From: Sarocladium kiliense
Lineage: Eukaryota; Ascomycota; Sordariomycetes; Hypocreales; Sarocladiaceae
Reading direction: 5' to 3'
NCBI GenBank assembly: GCA_030734395.1
Contig: JAUZTG010000003.1
Coordinates: 496,001 to 560,000, forward strand
DNA length: 64,000 bases
The notes under the pieces were generated by a model. That model was not told where the DNA came from, made no database searches, and saw only the letters and a list, made by a program, of their open reading frames with translations. Numbering within the stretch: the first letter of the stretch is position 1; each line of letters opens with the position of its first letter. Shown here piece by piece: positions 43,503 to 56,224 of this stretch. Made by a program: the position numbers and the translations under genes.

Positions 43503-45898
43503 TCACAATGCTCCAGATAGGATATCCATAATGCTCTGCCACTCTGTATCGAGCCCATCTTGGAACCCTCCCAGCATCGGATCGATCAATGCTTGACCTT
43601 CTGCCCATTGCCGTTCCATCACGACTGGTTTCATGTCATCTATAGAAAATCTCTCTGCCTGTATGTGGTTTCTGTTGTTACTGTCACCTGCATATCCTGA
43701 TGACAGGTGCTCACCCTTCTCCTGCTGCACCATCCCGGTTGTAATTGGAAGGGACGCCTTCCCACTTAGTCCTGTTGGATGGGACGTCTGAACGCGATTC
43801 TCTCGATACTCCTCGATTACCGTAAAGATAAGCTCTGCCATGACCTTCGCAGGGAAGTACGAAATTGCCTTGGAATTCAGCGCCTCAGCTAGACACTGGA
43901 GATGGAGAAGTGCATCTGCTTGTTCCGGGGTGGCGACGGTCGAAATGCTCTCCACCAAAGCGAGTGCAGCAGTAGCAGCATGCTGCACGCTGGTGACGAA
44001 TTGTTCCCGGACGTTGAAGCGGCGACTATAAGCAGAAAGGAGCTTGGCAATCTCTACAGCATGTGTAAAACAGGTCTTTCTTGCGATCTGCTGGACCATA
44101 TCGCACCTCAAGTCACGGGCTTTCTCAGCACCGGAGTCTGCAACATCGGGTATGAATGGCCGGTACAGCAGGATGAACAGCGTGTGATACTGCTGATGAA
44201 GAATGAAGTAACCGGCTGGAGCGGTCTCGAGTGTCTCCGGGTCCCACCGTAATCGGTGCGAGAGGTTCCGATTCCATTCGCGAAGCTCGCTGTCCAGTCC
44301 GGCAGCGAAGTAGTAGGCGTTGGGGTCAGATGAAGAGAATTCGCAGTGTTCACTCTCGGTGAGACGGGACGCGATCCCCATGAGGACGATAAGAGACTCA
44401 TAAATCTCAGTCTCGAGCGAGTATTCGCGACCTATCGGTAAGCAATTATACATCGGTTGATCCTTGTGTGAGATTAAGAGGTCTCCATGTTTGATGCTTG
44501 CAGGGCGACCCAGAAACAATCCCCAGTACCTGTGATACTTAGTTACGGCATTCTACATCAGATAGAGGGAAGATTACCTGTCTAGTACGACCGCTCCCCA
44601 TAGAACAGTTGTCCTGACCTGGTACTCGAGGTCTGAGATATCTTGCTGAACCGGATCCCTATTCAATCCCAAGTCGAAGCACAGCCTTGTCGCCATCCCT
44701 GGAGGTTTCGTCAGCTCCAAGTCGCAGATGCGATTCCCTCATCAGCAATCATACCTGAATAAAGCCAACCCGTGTTGTTGTTCCCGACACCACACTCCAA
44801 GTCTCCAAGGAGTAGCAAAGCTTGTATGGATGGGATGCCTCCCGGAATGTTAAGTTCATACTCGACTAGTCGTTTTGCCTCGTAATGTAATGGCGAGACT
44901 CGACTTGAGGAGTTCAGCCGTTCCCCTAAATGCCGACTCTTATCGGCGTATCGGAAGCCAATTGCAAGGAGACATACATGCAGAAACCCAGAATAGTACG
45001 TATCTCCGCCACTGACAAGATCGCACTCAAATGCCTCCCGGTGAATCACATGTATGACAGTGTTATGACAAGTCCAGAACCTTTCCATCAAGTAATCCTG
45101 ACTTTCCCGTGGTATACCTGCAAGGAACGTCTGCGCTCGTTCTTTCTGCGCGTTTGAATAGGCTGCGGCGCTTGAGTGATGCGCATCAGAATAGATATGG
45201 TAATTAGTCGTGATGCCAAAGTATCGCGATCGAACACTTGATCGGCCACAGCGCGCTATCGGACTTGTGCCGTTTGCGCGCAACTCCTTCGTGATGCTGT
45301 AGGAATCGAGCATGGGGTTATCTTCCACAGGCGGTGGGAAACTGCCGTTGGTGGCACCTTCGCATGCCTTCGGGGCGTGAGTGTCGTCATTCGAGGTCCA
45401 TGATGACGGCGTAGAATTTGCATTGGCAGATGATGAGACGTAAGGATGCGCCGCTGATAGATCGGGCCCTTGGTCCCTTGAGTGTGGCTGTTGCACAGGT
45501 TGGTGAAGCACTTCATCCGAAGGGATGATGATGCCAGCGGCATTCATCGTGCGTTCGAGAGTGCCTATCCTTTTCAGGAGAGACTCAACCTTGGCTTTGG
45601 TTACGGGGCTGCGTTATGTTAGTCACTGGGAGAAACCCATGATAGATGATGTCACATACCGTCGCCTTTCATCATCGTCTCGAATAACACATGATTTGCC
45701 GTTGCGACGACAGCGATCGCATTCGTCCTGACCATCACCTATGATACACTAACAGCAGTCAGTGCAGAACGTCAATGCCCTCTACATTATCCTCACCCTT
45801 GTCCTCCTTGCTCGGCAACCTGCGCAAGCGATTGAGGCTCTAGACCGTTGCTTCGACGAATTTCTCCGCGCGGCTGGGTTCTTTGGTGTATGAAACAT
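43503..45898 (-). CDS. Zn2Cys6 transcription factor with split zinc cluster
   Basis: Nuclear regulator in about six exons. Exon 1 starts MFHTPKNPAARRNSSKQ at 45898 and ends ACAGCRARRTR; a GTGAGG..GTTAG intron leads directly to CIIGDGQDECDRCRRNGKSC. The cluster is therefore C25-x2-C28-x6-C35-x8-C44-x2-C47-x6-C54, with a long middle loop. A coiled segment VESLLKRIGTLERTM follows the next intron. The fungal_trans region has LLLLGDLECGVGNNNTGWLY joined to MATRLCFDLGLNRDP, then VRTTVLWGAVVLDRYWGLFL across another intron, and a last exon with GRPASI and LHQQYHTLFILLYRPFIPD. It ends MDILSGAL. The EthD-like gene lies immediately upstream on the same strand. Confidence 0.85.
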
Positions 45899-46261
45899 GT
45901 TGTACTTGCCTCTTCAGGCAGGCATCATCACCATTATGAGTGTAAAGAGAGATAGTTCATGATGTAGAGAAGACGTAGCGACCTCAAACGCGGCTGGACG
46001 CAGGCGAGAACAAAACCCGAGCCAACTTCCCCAGACTCTGTTCTCCAATTCTCCAAAGTAATACTGACATGATCTAACGGCTGGGGATTGTGAGGGGTGC
46101 CGCTGGATTTGCGGGGGAGGAGACCATGCGGATGCGCTAGAGGAATCGCTTTTCCGACATACCTAGGCCTCCCGGATCTACGACGCCCAACGGAACGTGG
46201 GGAATCATGGTACGGGATTCCATCACGGATCTACTGAGCAATTGCTTATTCCCAAGGTTTG
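45899..46261. other. short intergenic region upstream of the regulator
   Basis: Promoter of the Zn2Cys6 gene and 3' end of the EthD-like gene. Nothing else seen. Confidence 0.5.
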
Positions 46262-47103
46262 TTATATGATGTTCTCCTCAACATCTGCCCAGCGCTTGTC
46301 GACTTCGCCAAAGCTGCTCAGCAACTTGAAACCCGCGACATCCGTCTTCTTGGCCTGATCTCCAACATAGCTTCTGCTCTCGAAGTGGCCTAGAAGTTCT
46401 GACCAGTTCTGGTAGTTGGAAAGGTCTCCAGGTTGGAATTCGTGCAGAGCCAGCCAGGTTGGTGTAACTTTCGTGCCAGCGTCAGGATCGTGCTTGTTCT
46501 CTTTCTTGAACACGAGCTTCAGTAGAGTTGTTCGCTGCCATCCTTGCATTTGGGATATCTCTTTGATGTAGCCATTTCGAAACCATTCGTGGAATGTGTT
46601 TGCAGCGGCATCTGCTGGCTCGACAGCTTCGGAAATGAGAAAGTCGGTCCGACCTAGTGACTCCAGGGTCAGGCTCCGCGGAACTCCAAGGCGAGGACAT
46701 TTTACGCACTGTCTTTTGCATCATTTCTCTTCCAAGTCTCCACGTGGCCCATGAATCGCGAATCGAACTGTGCGAATCGATGAATCGGACCGTTCTCATG
46801 CAGCGTTAGATGTGTCATGGGAATGGCCTTGAACTCAGGACTTTGCAAGAAGGCCAGATCGGGAACCTTGTAAACGGCAAGGAACGGCGCTGGCCGATCC
46901 TTGTCTGTACATTGGTACCTCCATGAGGCTAGAATACCACCAGGCTTCGCGGCGATGATGTCTGGAATGTGAATATTCTCGTACCATGTCGCGAAAGCGT
47001 CGACGGAGAGTGAAGCTGTGTCTGTGATCCGGGAGTTGATCCAGAGAACACCTGGCCCAGACAGTGGCGGCCCTTCGTAGTCTGTTCGATTCGAATTTGC
47101 CAT
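46262..47103 (-). CDS. EthD-like dimeric alpha/beta-barrel protein, duplicated
   Basis: Fungal protein of the EthD / dimeric alpha-beta barrel superfamily; relatives occur near catabolic and secondary-metabolite genes and bind or act on small hydrophobic substrates, with no single reaction known. Two exons: the first begins MANSNRTDYEGPPLSGPGVL; a 54-bp intron (GTGCGT..CACTAG) joins KRNDAKDS to RTDFLISEAVEPADAAANTF. The two halves look like repeats of one fold: FATWYENIHIPDIIAAKPGG in the first and FHEWFRNGYIKEISQMQGWQ in the second, each the W-Y/F-N-x-H/Y-I-P/K-x-I pattern. About 260 residues, no signal peptide. It may work with the neighbouring regulator. Confidence 0.78.
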
Positions 47104-48210
47104 TTCGGATGTGTGTAAGTCAACCGCAGGATGAAGTCTACAATCCAGGAACGGGATAGAGGCAGCCAGCTCAGCCCACGCTTTTGAGTGAGCTCGACCT
47201 CTTAGAAGGTGGATGCCTTATTGTAGGCACTGCTGGAGGGGCGGAAATGCTTAAACGCGGAACGCTCAGCATGCCACCGGCACCCCAGGCACCCCATGCA
47301 TCGCACGATGAACCCAACTTTACATAGAGTCCAGAAATCAGAATGAGCGAACTACATCTTCCCTGTGTGGCAATGTGAATGAGCCAACATCTCACGTTGG
47401 TATCGAAAGCTGACGATGCATCCTTTTGTGGTAGGGCTGGCGCCTATAAAAAAAGGCGGCACATATAGGCGTCATGCTTCTGGTGATTGAGGTTTCCGGG
47501 TCGTTGATCGGGGTTTGTCTCACGTGAATAGTTTACCATCGTGCGTGCAGAGCTGATCTGGTTGATTGATCACTGATTGTCTCAGCGTAGAGCAGAGCCA
47601 CAATCCACGAGCGACCTGTTACCGTAGCCTCTTCACGGGACACTCTGGGGGACTTGAGAGTGATCTGATCCAAAGTTAGAAAAAGAATCGAATTGCGACC
47701 CAACTTGATCATGCAAGGGTCTAGCTATCGTGTTACGACTGTGACCATCTGCGGAGATCGAAGGCAGGGTTGTCTCATAGTGTTACGGATCCTGCCGAAT
47801 TTAGACTCGTCGAATCTCGATAGCCTTTACCCAGCGTTTTTTTCATCTGGGACTTGCACCTGACGAATGTCCCGAAAATAGGCCTGATCAGCACGTTGAA
47901 TCGGAAAGCAACTGACACGAGTTGCAACACTTTCCTGAACTAGTCGAGTCGAGCTCGGGGGAGGGTTTGCTCCGCAAATGTCACCCTGTAACCGGAGGTA
48001 GCTCCGCTCGTGTGACAATTGCTGGATCGGATCGGGAAACGATCGAACTTGGTCCGTTCTCACGACATCATTGCAGGCACCGATGCAGGGTCGCAGATAA
48101 ATCCAGCCTAATCCGCACCATCTCTGATAATCTCCGTGAACTGTAATTCATTCTGTGTACACCGTACCCATTGACCACCCGTGACAGCCACCCGAGTCGA
48201 AGAGCCCTCG
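47104..48210. other. 1.1-kb intergenic region
   Basis: Divergent upstream region between the EthD-like gene and the small orphan. A TATAAAAAAA-type element lies near 47444. No gene seen. Confidence 0.5.
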
Positions 48211-48510
48211 ATGCCTCACGCGAGTTATTCAACCGTCTACGTCCTCTTGTATCGAGACGACACCACAGCGACAGCACTCTCGGTGTTTAGCGACCTGCAA
48301 GATGCAAATCAAGAATGTCTGCGACAGGGCAGACAAAGCGGTCTGGAGTTGACGAGCGACTCATCTACCACGGGACCAGACAAGGGATCCATATTGCCGA
48401 TTGAGCCATTGAGATGGGATACGGCTGACGGAGCGAGCTGCTGGGTGGAAGCACATGAAGTTTCGCCGAAGCGTGTATTGACACCGCCAGCGACGCAAAG
48501 GCCGATATGA
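48211..48510 (+). CDS. small conserved-looking hypothetical protein, 99 aa
   Basis: Single exon starting MPHASYSTVYVLLYRDDTTA (ATG at 48211; the open frame extends upstream only through a GTG). The order beta strand YVLLYRDD, helix FSDLQDANQECLRQGRQSGL, acidic loop, then LRWDTADGASCWVEAHEV resembles a group of uncharacterised fungal proteins in which a short strand-helix unit is followed by a WD..G.S.WVE motif. I cannot name a domain. No signal peptide or membrane span. Composition and the strand/helix pattern argue for a real gene, but there is no functional clue from neighbours. Confidence 0.5.
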   Translation: MPHASYSTVYVLLYRDDTTATALSVFSDLQDANQECLRQGRQSGLELTSDSSTTGPDKGSILPIEPLRWDTADGASCWVEAHEVSPKRVLTPPATQRPI

Positions 48511-49742
48511 AGGATTGAACCGAGGGAAATTTGCGATAGCAGGTTTCTGCATAACGTGGGGGGAGGGGGGATTCCAACTCAGAGATCGACGAGGGTGCAA
48601 GGTGGCATGAGGCGGCTGGTTCGCTCTGATGTCACATGGAAAATACGCCGACAGCGGTTTTGTTTCGTACTTGGCAAGCCACGAAAAGTTGGAATGCGCA
48701 CGACGGCCATCAGCACTGCCTACGTACACGGGCCAAGGCTCGATTGTAAGGGTTTCTTTGACTATTTATGAGACACGAATGTATTGTCAAGAGGAAAACC
48801 AAGGGGAGGACTGGCTAAGTACTTGCGTTGCAACGAGGGCGTCAATCAATCACCCTAGGATGATTAATGAACTCATGAACTTCATGGTAAATGAAAGCAC
48901 CTGTTACGGGGAATGGGATGAGAACACACTCACGTGGAGTTTTAGCCTTGTTGCGTCCCATCAGATGGTCAGTCAGTTCAACATCGACTTCATGAGGACT
49001 CTGTATGGCTAGTAGAAATGATACTCAACTGGTAGGTGGATTTCTTCGAGCCCAGCGTCGTATATCAGCGCTTAGTACAGTACCATCAGGTGATACTATT
49101 GTCGATATGACTTGACGAAGAAGCGGATCACCCATCGATCGCATCGAGTTCCGGTGTCCACACTGAAGTTCAAAGACAATCCAGGAGGATGAGCTGGTAG
49201 AAACCCGATGTTCTGCACCGCGTAGTAGAAACTAAGGTAAGGCGTTGCTACTTGTCGCTAAGGCACCTACGGCAGGGTCCAGGTCAGCCACAACGGGGCT
49301 GAATCCCTCTGTCAGAACTCAGCATCGCAATCAGCACCGTCTACTTGTAGTAGCGGATTCGCTCGACCGTGCCGTCTCCCGCTCAACATGCAGATATAGC
49401 CTATTTCCGCACCTCTAAGATTCTTCTGTAGGTTCAACAGCGCCGACTCACCTACAGCCTGCGTTCAGTTTGGTTTGCGGGGGCACGAGGCAGCGTCGTA
49501 AGCCCCACCCATAATTGGCAACCCCAGGCCCCCCACCACCCTCTCTGTCTCTCTCTGGACAGAGCAGACAGACGTACAGACCTGGCATCTCACCACCGCA
49601 TCGAATTTTCAGTCTCTACCAGTATTTCCACCTGAATTTCTAGTTCTGAACCGACCGCCATTGACGACACCGACCCTCGATACCATCGTATGCCCGTCAA
49701 CTCGAGCCCCCGGTGCATGCTTACGAGCCTCGACCTGCCGTG
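48511..49742. other. 1.2-kb intergenic region, BZZ1 promoter
   Basis: An ATG-started open frame of 127 codons (48629-49012) has no recognised motif and is not called. CT-rich tract near 49535-49560 before BZZ1. Confidence 0.5.
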
Positions 49743-52192
49743 ATGGCCGAGGTGGATGTTGCGCCGACCTTCGGCGCTGAGCTCAAGGTACGCGGCCAAG
49801 CCCAGTGATTATCCCTCAGGTCCGGACGACAGAAACTGATGCCAACACAATCAGGATGGCTACAAGCCTGCCAGTGCCTGGGCAGGCCACGGCATTGCCT
49901 GGCTCGAGGACATTCAGCAATACTACCGCGAGCGTGCCGCCATCGAGAAGGAATACAGCGCAAAGCTAGCCGCGCTGGCCAAGAAGTACTTCGAGAAGAA
50001 GAACCGCAAGACTGCCCTTCTCAGTGTTGGTGACACGCCAACCATGACCCCGGGATCTCTGGAAAGGTACGTCTGGTTGCTCCCGTGGGCGAGATGCCTG
50101 CTCCGCCTGCACCGGACTTGGCTGACTCGTTAAACTGCAGCGCATCCGTCACAACCTGGAGCACACAGCTCACGACCCTCGAATCCCGCGCGAGCGAGCA
50201 CGATCGATACGCAAATAACCTCATCTCCCAAGTAGCTGAGCCTCTCAAGTACTTCGGCACCCGTTTCGAAGAACTTCGCAAGCGGCATAACGAGTACGCC
50301 GACAAGCTCGAAAAGGAGCGCGAAGCCTCCTACGCCGACCTTGGAAAGGTCAAGGGGAAATACGATACTACATGCTCAGAGCTTGAGGCGAAGCGAAAGA
50401 AGGCCGAAACGCATTATGACAAGACCAAGACGCAGAACGCCTACCAGCAACAGATCTTCGAGATGAATAACGCCAAGAACAGCTACCTCATTGCAATCCG
50501 AGTCACCAATAAGCAGAAGGAAAAGTACTATCACGAATATGTTCCAGAAGTTATGGATAGCTTGCAGGATCTCAATGAGTTCCGTGTCATCAAGCTGAAC
50601 TCTATCTGGACCGTTGCCAGCCAACTGGAAGCGGACATGCTGCAGCAGAGCCATGGCATGATGACACACCTGACGCAGGAGATTAGTCGGAATCTTCCCC
50701 ATCTCGACTCCATGATGTATATGCGACACAACATTGGCGGCTTCAATGAGCCTCCGGACAAGGTCTTCCAACCTAGCCCAGTGTGGCACGACGATGATGC
50801 CATGGTCGTCGATGAGACGGCCAAAATCTACTTGCGCAACGTCCTGAGCAAGTCCAAATCTTCATTGGGAGAACTCCGGCGGGAAGTCGACAAGAAGCGC
50901 AGGGAAGTTGAAAATGTCCGACGGCTCAAGCAACGTGTTCGGGAAGGCACTGAAAAGAAGGATGAAGTCGAGGTCGTCCGCATGCTCTTCGCCCTTCAAG
51001 AGAATCTCCACGAAACCGATCACCAGCGCCTGATCGCCGAAGTCGAGACATCCACCATCACTTCTGCTGTCGGAGACGTAACCCTGGGCGCCAAGAACCA
51101 CAACTTCAAGGGCCAGACTTTCAAGATCCCCACGAATTGCGATCTCTGCGGTGAACGCATCTGGGGTCTGAGCGCAAAGGGATTCGACTGCCGTGACTGC
51201 GGCTACACGTGCCACAGCAAGTGCGAGATGAAGGTGCCTCCAGACTGTCCTGGCGAGCAGAGCAAGGATGAGCGAAAGAAACTCAAAGCTCAGCGCCAGG
51301 CAGCGGCAACGCAGCTTCTCAAGCCTGAGGCAAATGCCTCGGTCACCTCACACAACTCGCACCCCAGTATCGCTGAGCTGCCAGGCCTGGAACGTTCGAA
51401 CACTATGAACTCGCTCAGCTCTCACTCAGCAAGGAGATCCGTGTCAGGGCAGCTCAGTCCTACTGATGAGGCCGGCCCCGCGTCTACAGAGGCAGCGCCT
51501 CGACCGAGTATATCCTCTGCAAAGAGTGGAACCACTGTGAAGAGGAACAGGGTCGTTGCACCACCACCTGTTGCGTACATCAGTGAGCTTCCGGACAGTG
51601 GCTTGAACGGAGGTGCAGACAAGGATGAGAAGAGGGGCAAGATGATATACGGATTTGATGCCAGCGGCGAGGGTGAGCTGACAGTGGCTGAGGGGAAGGA
51701 GGTCACCCTCGTTGAAGAAGACGGTAAGTCCATTCCCAGTGTCCCCTGACTACGACACATATCCAAGTCATCTAACACTTAACAGACGGCTCAGGCTGGG
51801 TCAAGGTCCGCGTAAACTACAAAGAAGGCATCGTCCCAGCATCCTACGTTGACTTCACCACTCCCCTCCCCTCCGCCGCACCCATCACCCCTGCCCGCCC
51901 CGCCTCAACCTACTCGACCTCGACGACCTCCTCCGCTGCCGCCTCCGCCGCCGCCGCTTCAGCCGCCGGACTCAAAAAGAAAGGCCCCGCCGTTGCCCCC
52001 AAGCGCGGCGCAAAGAAACTACGCTACGTGGAAGCTCTCTACGAGTACACCGCCCAGGGTGATAGTGAGCATTCCATGGCAGAAGGGGAGAGGTTCGTGC
52101 TAGTGAAGGATGACCCTGGGGATGGGTGGGTGGAGGTTGAGAAGGCGGGTGTTACGGCGAGTGTGCCGGCGAGTTATGTCCAGACCGTGTAG
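49743..52192 (+). CDS. BZZ1: F-BAR / C1 / double-SH3 actin adaptor Bzz1
   Basis: Endocytic adaptor at cortical actin patches that binds WASP and membranes. Four exons. An F-BAR domain runs from residue ~5 (FGAELKDGYKPASAWAGHGI across intron 1) through long coiled coils (EKEREASYADLGKVKGKYDT). A C1 zinc domain follows: H-N-F-K..CDLCGERIWG..CRDCGYTCHSKCE..C. A Ser-rich linker leads to SH3-1 (MIYGFDASGEGELTVAEGKE, split by an intron after VEED, then GSGWVKVRVNYKEGIVPASY) and SH3-2 (VEALYEYTAQGDSEHSMAEG .. VPASYVQTV). All joins keep the frame. Domain order and ~720-residue length match Bzz1. The Ala/Pro-rich segment between the SH3 domains is unusually Ala-rich. Confidence 0.93.
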
Positions 52193-53503
52193 GGACGGTG
52201 GAGGGATAGGGAGGAAAGATTGGTGAAGAGTAGACGGGGTCATGCTGCTGGGAATATGGAGAGGGTTGTGTTGGGAGATCGTCACTTTGTATAGATGCAT
52301 TATCGGTGGAAGCATTGAGTAGAAGGGGGATGGGGTTTAGCATTGGTGGATGGCGGCGTGTTTGTTGAGAGCTTGCACTTGTTACGGGATAGCGGTTCCA
52401 AAAAAGCATCAGCTCATGTGATAGTCATTCTCAAAGCTCAATTGGAGAGGGAAGTGTCATCCTTTTTGCCTCTCGCCGCCGCGCGTCGTGAGCCCGAAGC
52501 ATCCGTGTAGGCGGCACAGCCCCCTACAACCCATAACCACATACGCCCTTGTTATCACGGGGAGTTAATATGGTTTTGTGAAGAATACACATGTGGAAAA
52601 GAGCAGAATTGCGCTGGTATATTTGGGAGAGTTGACGTCAATGAGGCCATACAGTTTGACCTCCGTTCTATAATGTTACATTTTTTTGCGTATCAAAAAA
52701 TGAGACACCAATGAAAGAATCTCGTTCAGCATCAAAGATCAAAAAGAGAAAAAACCCTTTCCCCGAGGATATACGCGCCCCTGATAGTGCTCGCTTGTCC
52801 GTATGTGTGTGTATCCCTCGCATAGCCCCTCCCCAATCCAGTTCATTCGTACAATGTGTCGTCCACCCTCGTCCCCTTACCAGATGATGGTATAGATGGG
52901 TGGGACCTTTGGGGAAGAGAGAGATATTCCGGAACGCCAGTTTGCAAGACTTTCGCAAACTTAAAAAGCAAGGGAGATACGAAAATTCGAAAAGAGGAAA
53001 ACCATTTCCTCCCGCGAGATCTCGAAACTGTTGGATCTCGTTGGGAGGAAAGAACGCCGTATGTGTTGCCGAACAAGGGAAGAGACACTGGTTGATCATC
53101 ATTGAAAAGGGTCGAATGTATGTGTCTGTGAGAAGGTGTGATTAAGACCAGATCTTATTACTTCCGTTTCGTTCGGATTGTGTTGCTGTTGGAGGAGTGG
53201 GGGGTATTTCGTTGATTCTTTCAAAAGTGGAAGAGGTGAGAGTGAGGCGTCTATCCGGTCTATAGTGTTTTGTGTCCGTCGTGTTTCGTTTCAAGAGAGG
53301 AGGTGAGTGCCGAGAGTAAAGAGGAAAAAGTCGTTCAGAGTTGAGAGTTGCGATGGCGCGTTCGCGAAAGTGTTGAGCCCATGCAGTTTACGATCTGAGT
53401 CGGAGAGAGAACGGTAGAAGGCTGGGTGCGCCTATGACGTTTTCTCTGCAGACGCAGTCGAGAAACTGGGCGTTGGCTTCAAAGAAGGGCCTTAAAGGTG
53501 CTC
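52193..53503. other. convergent 3' intergenic region, 1.3 kb
   Basis: Between the stops of BZZ1 and the C2H2 gene. A/T-rich runs near 52679-52700 could belong to 3' ends. Open frames here lack motifs. Confidence 0.5.
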
Positions 53504-54597
53504 CTAGATCATCTGCGCAGTCGGAGCCCCGAGGGGGCCAGTGCTGATGCCGTGCCTGAGAGCATCCTCAAGCTCAGCAATCTGCTGCATCATAGAGAGC
53601 GAGTGTTGGTTCTGTGCCTCCATTTCGATCTTGAGCTTCTCGTTCTCATCACGGACACGCTTGAGCTCCTCGCGAAGCTCCATCAGCTCCTCACTGCCGC
53701 TCCATCGGCGCTTGCGCTTCATGCCGGACTTCTCGCTCTCGTTATCGTCGGCGGAGTTAGCAGCATCGGTCTGAGGGCTGGCCCCTTCCATATTCGTGTG
53801 CACGCGGCGGAGATGCTCGTTGAGGTTCTCTTGTCGTGAGAAGCCCTTGCCTGTGTGTCGTTTGCAGTTCGGATGGGGGCATTTGACTGTGTTCTTGGGT
53901 CCTCCGTATTTTCCGTGAACCTCGCGCTCGTGCCGTAGCAGCCCGCCAGAATATGTGAAGCCTGGAAGGCTCTCGCAGCCGGGTACGACGCATCGATATG
54001 GGCGTTCGTGCTTGTCCATGTGTTTGCTAGATTCTGGTAAGCTGATGCTTTCGAAGCATTGACATTGGCATGTACTTACTTCCACTCACACCTCCTGTGG
54101 AAAGCCCGGACTTCCTCCTTGCAGTCCTCGACTGTGCAGTGGAACTTCCCATCTGCCTGCTTAGGAACCTGGGGTCGATCGGGCTTGGGGAGGTTCTTCA
54201 TTCGGGTTGAAAGGGGAGAGCCAGCGGCAGGGGAGGAGTCTTTGCTCTCATGCTGGCCGTCGGGTATTTGCTGCGCTTCGAGGGCAACGTGTATTGGTGA
54301 TGGGAAAGACGTATCATCGAGATCGAGTCGAGTGGCGTCCTGGCCAGTTGTGTCGTCTTGCAAGAGGGCCTCTTCATCGCCCAGCACATGCCTGTCATCC
54401 ATGCGCTCGCTCATGGCCGCCCTATCGTCCAGGGCTGCCCTCTCGTCGGCGAGCAGGGCTTCATTCGTATAATGACTGAGTTGCTCAGCGACGTCGCTGT
54501 CGGTGAAGCGCTGGTCGGCGCCATGGTCATGCTCATCCCCGATGGGAGGATATGCGCCATCGGGCATGAAGCTTCTGGGTTCATATACGACACTCAT
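53504..54597 (-). CDS. C2H2 zinc-finger protein with C-terminal coiled coil
   Basis: Predicted nuclear regulator, two exons. An acidic N-terminal half (GDEHDHGADQRFTDSDVAEQ, an ALLADERAALDDRAA heptad stretch) leads to fingers: CTVEDCKEEVRAFHRRCEWN joined over the intron to KHMDKHERPYRCVVPGCESL, then FTYSGGLLRHEREVHGKYGG, then VKCPHPNCKRHTGKGFSRQE, ending NLNEHLRRVH. This is three C2H2 units, the second with a stretched spacing. A basic MKRKRRWSG signal is followed by a coiled coil ELMELREELKRVRDENEKLK, suggesting dimerisation. The AA/C join (AAC, Asn) restores a normal CEWNKH element. Target genes unknown. Confidence 0.83.
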
Positions 54598-56224
54598 GGT
54601 GCCAGCCTGCGTTGTCGCACACCAGATCGAGGATGTTTATGATGTCAGGCCGGGGAGTCGGGGGTTGTTCGGCGCAAGCGATCGTGGTTTGCGCGACTGA
54701 GAATGATAGATCGAGCCGCGTCCAGAAATCGCGTCGGTCGCAGAGGTCGTGACTTTGTCAGGGAGTAGACTGCCGAGGAGGTATTGGCGCTTTTGCGCGA
54801 TTCGGCGCAAAGGATCTTGACGATCGATGTGCAGCTGGGGGAAGCTTTAGATGGTGTCGAGGTGCAGCGCGTAGCTGTAGGTGTGACGGCCTGAAAAATC
54901 GGGTTGGAAGATGGGATGGGCGATGAGCAGGACAGCCGGCTACAGCAGCGTCGAGAGATTCCGCCTCAGCCGAAGGAAAGCCGGAGAGATTTGTCAGGGG
55001 AGACCACGTGACGTAGTGTGGCGCGGACGGGAGTCGGATGATGGGTGCTGTGGCGGTGCACTAAGCTGCTGGATGAGGAAGCTTTAGGTGCAATTATCCA
55101 AGATCTAAAGCAAAATAGCTGCTTCTCTCCGCGAATTTACAATTTTGACGCGCTGCTGCAGGGCCTTATATCTCCGTGCAGCCCGCTTAGGCATCCAGCT
55201 CAGCCGGATGACTCGACGCGACACCATTCACGCTGGGCCAGGCGTAAAGTGGGTGGTACCTGGCATGGCCTCCAAGTTGGCGGCGTAGAGTGAGTCACCC
55301 TCCGCGTGGAGGAGGTGGGTGTGCTTTGTTCTGTTCAAGACGCTGCTTTGCCACACGTTCTTAACGCTTCGGATCGCCTAAGCTGAAGGCGATGGATTAC
55401 CTCAGGGACCAGATGCCTAGTCAGATGCGGCGTGACCAGATGAAGGGCCCATAACGGCCTCCGGAGTTGGTAGCCCGCGGGTGGGGGATATCAACGGGCC
55501 TTGCAAAAGCTTCTCTGTCACTATCCGAGTGTTGTCGTTATGCTCGTAGATGGTTCCCACAAGGCGGGATAATTGACTAGCTCTTGGCAAAAGAAGTGCC
55601 TCAACAGATCGGAGGCTTTCGACACACCGTCTGCTATTTAATAATCTCCTTCTGTTGAACATGGCAAGCTACCCGAGGCGCGTAGGATGGTGTTAGTAGA
55701 CCATGCTGCATAATGATCCTCGCTAACAGGGTGTCTCCATCCTTCACATAGGGTATCTGTACTTTGTATGAACAGCAATCTGCACCGCGTGAACAGTCAA
55801 ACCAGGCCGCTACTTCAACCTGGTGCTCCTTGCTACCTCAGTCCTGTCAAATGCGATATATGACGCAGCAACAGAGACTTCACAACAAGACCAGGAACCA
55901 AACCCCAAATGACCGGTCTCGGCCAGCGCCCAGTGTCCCACCCCAACGAGCGAAAGCGCCATCTCCACCTCTCTCAACCGCCCTCAACCGCCATCAGCCA
56001 TAGCTAAATTTTACCTTAATCTTGACCCCCTCGGCTACAAATTCCCCTCTCTTCCACATCACTTTTGCTCCTCCATTCGTCTGTTCATCATACAGCAGTC
56101 GCCGCCACATCCTCCCCCATCATCTGCGTCGGTTTTGACATTGTTCGCAATTGGTATACTCTTCTCAAGCTTGCCCTCCACAACGGATCTGTAGCACGCG
56201 CCTCCATTGCTTCTCGATCCCGGT
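54598..56224. other. divergent promoter region, 1.6 kb
   Basis: Separates the C2H2 gene from the Dal5-like permease. A Lys/Arg-free CT-rich leader precedes 56225. Two open frames near 55045-55293 and 55764-56003 have no motif. Confidence 0.5.

Noticed and set aside
48629..49012. 127-codon ATG-started frame
   Set aside because: No motif, no splice or promoter support, mixed composition; could be chance.
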